A model generated the notes under the pieces. It ran no database searches. It was not told where the DNA came from and was given only the letters and a program-made list of their open reading frames with translations. From Flavobacteriales bacterium (GTDB taxonomy: Bacteria; Bacteroidota; Bacteroidia; Flavobacteriales; UA16), in NCBI GenBank assembly GCA_030831885.1, contig JAURKF010000099.1, positions 1-8,640 of the forward strand: a stretch of DNA of 8,640 nucleotides, in the 5' to 3' direction. The first letter of the stretch is position 1. The number at the start of each line of letters is the position of its first letter. The translations under genes and the position numbers were made by a program. Of this stretch, positions 5,524 through 8,640 are shown piece by piece.

Positions 5524-8391
5524 TTACTCAATAACAATCTTGCGAGCTACAGATTGGTTACCTCTAACAACTTGCAATTGATATACACCTGATGCAATGT
5601 TTGAAACATCCATTCTGTGGGTATTGTTTCCAGTGGTGCAGTTTACTTGTTTAGTAAGCACTACACGGCCTGTCTGATCCACAATCTGAAGGCTCATCGA
5701 AGAGTTCACCATGCTATTGTATGTTATTGTTAAATCGCTGGTGGTCGGGTTTGGATAAAGTTGCATTTCTGACGTGCCTTCAAGCTCGTCCATTCCCAAA
5801 ACGATGGCCTGAACTTCAACGCGATCGCTTGCACAGGTGAAATCGGGCGCTTGTACGTTCCAGTCATAGAAATAGTAGTAGTAGTTATCCGTATCGCCTC
5901 CGCTCACGTTTGTATTTGTGATAGTTACTAAACCACCAATTTCAAATGGATAAGCGAATGGATTAGTCAAATCCTTATCACGCCACAACAATGGGTTGTT
6001 GCCAACGAGACGAAGACCGTAGCCGCTGCCGGCAGGAACGAAGAAGTCGAGATTTACGATAGACTCTCCATCCGGAATGTTGAAGGTGCCTGTCGCAACG
6101 GTTGTGCCTCCGGCATCAACAACGGCAATGGTGCGGTTGGCTGCGCCTTGAGCAAATACTTTAACTGAATTGATGATGACATCTTCGTTGGCATCGAACA
6201 ACAAGTAGTAGGTTGAGTTTTGCTGGTACTGACCATTGCCGTTTAACGTTTGATCAGATTTACCACCCATTGCTACATCGCCAGGGAAGGTATTCGCATC
6301 TTCTACCCAGTAGGAAGTAGTAGCGCTCAAAGAAGGAGTTGTGAAGGAGTTGCCTGTTGCAATAGGAGTGTTGGATGTAGCTGAAGAATACCACTGAATG
6401 TTGGCTCCACCTGACACAGTGAGAGTGGCAGTAGTGTTGGGCTGAATTTCAACATTCGTTACCGATGGAGTGGCAGGCGTTGTAGAAACAACCACTGTCA
6501 CAGGGTCTGAAGTGCTTTCACCGCACTGACCAATCACTTGCACGGTATAAGTGCCTGCAGTTGAAACATCAATAGACTGGCTTGTTGCTCCGTTGCTCCA
6601 AGCGTAGCTCACTCCTTGGTTTGCGGTAAGGGTGAGGGTAGTGTTGTCGCAAATGTGTGTGTCACCATTCGGGATAATCACAGCCGGAGAATTTGGAATG
6701 TTTGTAACGGCAATACCTTGCGAGATGGCGATGCACCCTTCAGCACTTGTTGCTGTAACAAAGTAGTTGCCCGGTTCTGAAACTGTAATAGAAGATCCGG
6801 TTTGACCATCATTCCATTCGTAAGTGAGGCCTGGGGTAGATGCTTGCAAGGTTACTGAACCACCTTCACAGAATTGTGTGCTGCCTACCGCAACTACAGC
6901 AGGAGCATCGAGAAAGCAAGGGCTTTCAATTACGCTATGGAAGGTATTGATAGATGGATTGTTGATTACCGTTTCCAATCCGGATGGCCATTCGATGGTG
7001 GCTTGAGACACAGAAGTGGCGTTGCCTAAACCGAAATGACAGTAGAACGTATTGGTTATACCATAGCTTTCTCCGGCGCGGATTTCACGAACTTGAGTTC
7101 CGAATGAACCCGTAATTTCAACAATGGCTCCAACAGCATCTTTGTTGCTGATGGTTCCTTCCAAATCAAAACTGATCCAGTTGTTGTTGCCGCCATTGTT
7201 GATGAAAATGCGGTCGGGATTGGAGTTATCGGCATCTACATATCCATCGCCATAGCTGGCATACACATCGAGGTAACCATCGTGATTCAAATCACCGATG
7301 CCAAAGCTATGCATTACATCGCTGTTGACGAATGTGTTGGTAATGCGCGTGAAAGAGAAATCACCATCGTTGTGGTAGTAGTCGTGGTTACCGCCTGCAT
7401 GAATCAAATCAAGGAAACCATCGTTGTCGAAGTCGTGCATTTTGGCTTGTAGGAAGAAACCTGAATATTGCAAACCGGAACCCTGGGTGCGATCAGTGAA
7501 GTATCCATTTCCGTCGTTCTCATAAATTTCAAGGGTATTGCTGTGAGTAGTAAGGAAGCAATCGAAGTCACCATCGTTATCGATATCGGCAAAATCGCTC
7601 GTCCAAGACTGCTCAAGGTTTACCAGTCCACGTTCTTGAGAATAGGCAATGCCTGTAACCGGGTTAGTGTGGTCATATGTACCATCGCCGTTGTTGATTA
7701 CAAGCACGTTGGTTCGGCGATAATCGTATGGATCGCTGATAAATTGTCGACACTTGGCAATGAACAAATCGGTATCACCATCGCGGTCGAAGTCGGTCCA
7801 AACGGAGCCGTAGTTTCCGCTATTATCATTACCGTTCGATGTTTCCGGGAAGAAAACCATGTCCATCATGTACGTTCCGTTAATGAACATTCCTGTTTGG
7901 TCGTTTTCAAGTATTACATTGTGACCATCATCGTGGCAAAGGAAACCGTCCAGGAAGCCGTCATTGTTGACGTCCGCAAGATTGCATCCTTGGGTGAAGA
8001 TGTTGGCCCAAGTGTAATCGTCTACCTGGTAAATACCTGGTCCATCAATGTTTACGATGTGCACATCGTCATAGCTACCGCCGCACATGATGTCTTTGTG
8101 TCCATCGTTATCGATGTCACCCACGCACATACCCCATTGCGACTGACCGCTTACTACACCGAAATGGCTAACCGAAAAGGAGCCATCGGCTTGCTGATAA
8201 GCAATGGAAACATCGCGGCTGTTGTCGAGAATAACGATGTCGTCAAGCCCATCATTGTTCATATCGGTCACTCCCGTGCATCCCCCGGAGTTATAGGTTG
8301 GAGACACCAGCGAATTGTTCATAGTGAACGTTTGTGCCGCCCCCCATAAGGTCATGGAAACAAATAGCGATAACGCGTAAAATTTTTTCAT
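5524..8391 (-). CDS. T9SS-secreted mosaic protein: FG-GAP/VCBS propeller, ASPIC/UnbV, Ig-like modules, type A sorting domain
   Basis: A 955-residue extracellular protein. The signal peptide is residues 1-19 (MKK, hydrophobic core, cleavage at GAA|Q). Seven calcium-loop motifs D-x-[DN]-x-D-G-x-x-D start at residues 43, 92, 140, 200, 269, 320 and 367, as expected for a seven-bladed FG-GAP/VCBS beta-propeller. Residues 404-471 match ASPIC/UnbV (KDAVGA, REIRAGESYG, HFGLG, WPSG). Two Ig-like modules, at about 491-563 and 568-635, each contain cysteines; a third is at about 637-698. Residues 699-862 are a probable beta-sandwich module that I do not recognise by name. The C-terminus (877-955) is a T9SS type A sorting domain with LYPNPTTSDLTI, a central GRVV strand, SNIASGVYQLQV and a basic KIVIE end. 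Established family knowledge says such tails direct export across the outer membrane and are usually removed. Calcium-dependent binding or adhesion is my inference; no catalytic motif is visible. The start at 8391 is supported by the signal peptide. Confidence 0.93.
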   Translation of the reverse strand: MKKFYALSLFVSMTLWGAAQTFTMNNSLVSPTYNSGGCTGVTDMNNDGLDDIVILDNSRDVSIAYQQADGSFSVSHFGVVSGQSQWGMCVGDIDNDGHKDIMCGGSYDDVHIVNIDGPGIYQVDDYTWANIFTQGCNLADVNNDGFLDGFLCHDDGHNVILENDQTGMFINGTYMMDMVFFPETSNGNDNSGNYGSVWTDFDRDGDTDLFIAKCRQFISDPYDYRRTNVLVINNGDGTYDHTNPVTGIAYSQERGLVNLEQSWTSDFADIDNDGDFDCFLTTHSNTLEIYENDGNGYFTDRTQGSGLQYSGFFLQAKMHDFDNDGFLDLIHAGGNHDYYHNDGDFSFTRITNTFVNSDVMHSFGIGDLNHDGYLDVYASYGDGYVDADNSNPDRIFINNGGNNNWISFDLEGTISNKDAVGAIVEITGSFGTQVREIRAGESYGITNTFYCHFGLGNATSVSQATIEWPSGLETVINNPSINTFHSVIESPCFLDAPAVVAVGSTQFCEGGSVTLQASTPGLTYEWNDGQTGSSITVSEPGNYFVTATSAEGCIAISQGIAVTNIPNSPAVIIPNGDTHICDNTTLTLTANQGVSYAWSNGATSQSIDVSTAGTYTVQVIGQCGESTSDPVTVVVSTTPATPSVTNVEIQPNTTATLTVSGGANIQWYSSATSNTPIATGNSFTTPSLSATTSYWVEDANTFPGDVAMGGKSDQTLNGNGQYQQNSTYYLLFDANEDVIINSVKVFAQGAANRTIAVVDAGGTTVATGTFNIPDGESIVNLDFFVPAGSGYGLRLVGNNPLLWRDKDLTNPFAYPFEIGGLVTITNTNVSGGDTDNYYYYFYDWNVQAPDFTCASDRVEVQAIVLGMDELEGTSEMQLYPNPTTSDLTITYNSMVNSSMSLQIVDQTGRVVLTKQVNCTTGNNTHRMDVSNIASGVYQLQVVRGNQSVARKIVIE
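5527..5763 (-). other. T9SS type A C-terminal sorting domain
   Basis: Residues 877-955 of the 955-residue protein. It begins with the LYPNP strand, contains the internal D-Q-T-G-R-V-V turn and the SGVYQLQV strand, and ends in a basic/hydrophobic tail (ARKIVIE). This order is typical of the roughly 80-residue type A tail recognised by the T9SS machinery after Sec export. Its presence implies that the host genome encodes a type IX secretion system. Confidence 0.92.
6979..7182 (-). other. ASPIC/UnbV domain within the T9SS-secreted protein
   Basis: Residues 404-471 of the 955-residue protein. The sequence runs from NWISFDLEG through NKDAVGAIVEI, QVREIRAGESYG and CHFGLG to IEWPSG, the ordered hallmarks of this domain. 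It directly follows the seventh propeller blade, as in CRTAC1-like proteins of animals and many bacterial secreted proteins. The biochemical role of the domain is not established. Confidence 0.85.
7267..8265 (-). repeat. Seven-copy FG-GAP/VCBS calcium-loop repeat array
   Basis: The seven D-x-[DN]-x-D-G-x-x-D loops are encoded at 8239-8265, 8092-8118, 7948-7974, 7768-7794, 7561-7587, 7408-7434 and 7267-7293. Spacing is 49, 48, 60, 69, 51 and 47 residues, so blades 4 and 5 carry extra loops. Every loop keeps its first, fifth and ninth acidic position, which suggests that all sites still bind calcium. At DNA level the array shows as recurring plus-strand words such as CCATCGTTATCGAT, but the copies are diverged outside the loops. 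Confidence 0.9.
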
Positions 8392-8441
8392 GGTGATTGA
8401 ATCAATTGGTTTTAAAAATTATCCTCGGTTAAGATTGGTGT

Positions 8442-8473
8442 CGAAAATACAACGAACTTTTCTTAGACCCGAA
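8442..8473 (-). promoter_or_regulatory. Weak candidate Bacteroidota promoter for the T9SS-secreted protein gene
   Basis: On the minus strand, TATTTTCG (8449-8442) matches the Bacteroidota -7 consensus TAnnTTTG at all but one fixed position. TTCGG (8473-8469) lies 19 bases upstream, roughly where the -33 TTTG box should be, but it matches poorly. Transcription from here would give a leader of about 45 bases before the ATG at 8391. The spacing is plausible but the -33 match is weak, so this is tentative. Confidence 0.3.
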
Positions 8474-8480
8474 CGGAATA

Positions 8481-8513
8481 AACAAACTCCAATGAGAATT
8501 TCTTGGGTTTGTT
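8481..8513 (-). terminator. 11-bp bulged inverted repeat; possible terminator of the upstream partial gene
   Basis: AACAAAC at 8481-8487 pairs with GTTTGTT at 8507-8513, and CCAA at 8489-8492 pairs with TTGG at 8503-8506. One unpaired T sits at 8488 and the loop has 10 bases. The stem lies about 60 bases past the stop of the minus-strand gene that enters at 8640 and just upstream of the candidate promoter. The stem is AT-rich and on the minus strand is followed by TATTCC, not a clean T-tract, so it may be a weak terminator or a regulator-binding palindrome. Confidence 0.35.
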
Positions 8514-8572
8514 GGTTTCTTTTCGATTTATAATTCACTTCAAGTCTCTATTCAACATTCGAATAAGCAGAT

Positions 8573-8640
8573 CTAGCCGCGAGCAATAACCTCTTCAATG
8601 TATGCTTGAATTAGTTTTTCTAAATCGCCTTTATTCCAAG
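8573..8640 (-). CDS. C-terminal end of an unidentified gene (last 21 codons)
   Basis: One minus-strand frame is open from the window edge to a TAG at 8575-8573. The other two minus-strand frames hit stops within the first 21 bases. The predicted tail begins WNKGDLEKLI and ends EEVIARG, an amphipathic helix rich in charged residues that looks like a genuine protein C-terminus. I cannot assign a family from 21 residues. It lies upstream of, and on the same strand as, the T9SS-secreted protein gene, with 181 bases between them. Confidence 0.6.
   Translation of the reverse strand, partial: WNKGDLEKLIQAYIEEVIARG

Noticed and set aside
7267..8265. Recurring DNA words (CCATCGTTATCGAT and variants) that look like a direct-repeat or CRISPR-like array.
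   Set aside because: The repeats encode the conserved calcium loops in frame, are diverged and unevenly spaced, and lie inside a protein-coding gene.
7468..8349. An 882-base plus-strand open frame (293 codons) opposite the propeller repeats.
   Set aside because: It is the antisense shadow of the D-x-D-x-D-G repeats: Asp codons GAT/GAC read as ATC/GTC on the other strand, giving an Ile/Val-rich product without stops. The minus-strand frame has a signal peptide, known domains and a terminator.
895..8391. Reading the two large minus-strand genes as one operon with a shared function.
   Set aside because: A strong directional terminator (5472-5505) separates them, and they share no domains or sorting signal.

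Overview
The window looks like ordinary chromosomal DNA from a member of the Bacteroidota, probably Flavobacteriia-like or a relative. Three things point there. One protein ends in a type IX secretion (T9SS) type A sorting domain and carries FG-GAP, ASPIC/UnbV and Ig-like modules. The SpoIIE-type phosphatase has the linker helix (EIL-DSI-YAKRIQ-AILP) that is very common in this phylum. Both signal peptides end in Ala-Gln, and no gene start has a Shine-Dalgarno sequence. Finer taxonomic placement is not possible from the sequence alone.

Layout. Positions 1-771 (+) hold the C-terminal catalytic half of a SpoIIE/PP2C-type serine phosphatase whose sensory N-terminus lies outside the window. It converges on a very large minus-strand gene (895 to about 5373) that encodes a secreted or periplasmic, beta-rich protein of about 1,490 residues with no domain I can name. 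Upstream of that gene on the same strand is a strong intrinsic terminator (5472-5505). This closes the next gene (5524-8391, minus), a 955-residue T9SS-secreted mosaic protein. It has a seven-repeat calcium-binding FG-GAP/VCBS propeller, an ASPIC/UnbV domain, three Ig-like modules, a beta-sandwich-like module and a C-terminal sorting domain. Upstream of it are a weak candidate promoter and an 11-bp bulged hairpin. The last 68 bases hold the final 21 codons of another minus-strand gene.

How the genes relate. The two large minus-strand genes are separated by the terminator and are probably separate transcription units, so their adjacency is not evidence of a shared pathway. The 955-residue protein should leave the cell through Sec and T9SS and be anchored at or released from the outer surface. 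The 1,490-residue protein should enter the periplasm or outer membrane through Sec, and its role is unknown. The phosphatase is a cytoplasmic signalling output domain. I see no rRNA, tRNA, CRISPR array, insertion sequence or phage feature. The best candidate for something undescribed is the giant beta-rich protein with its internal repeats.
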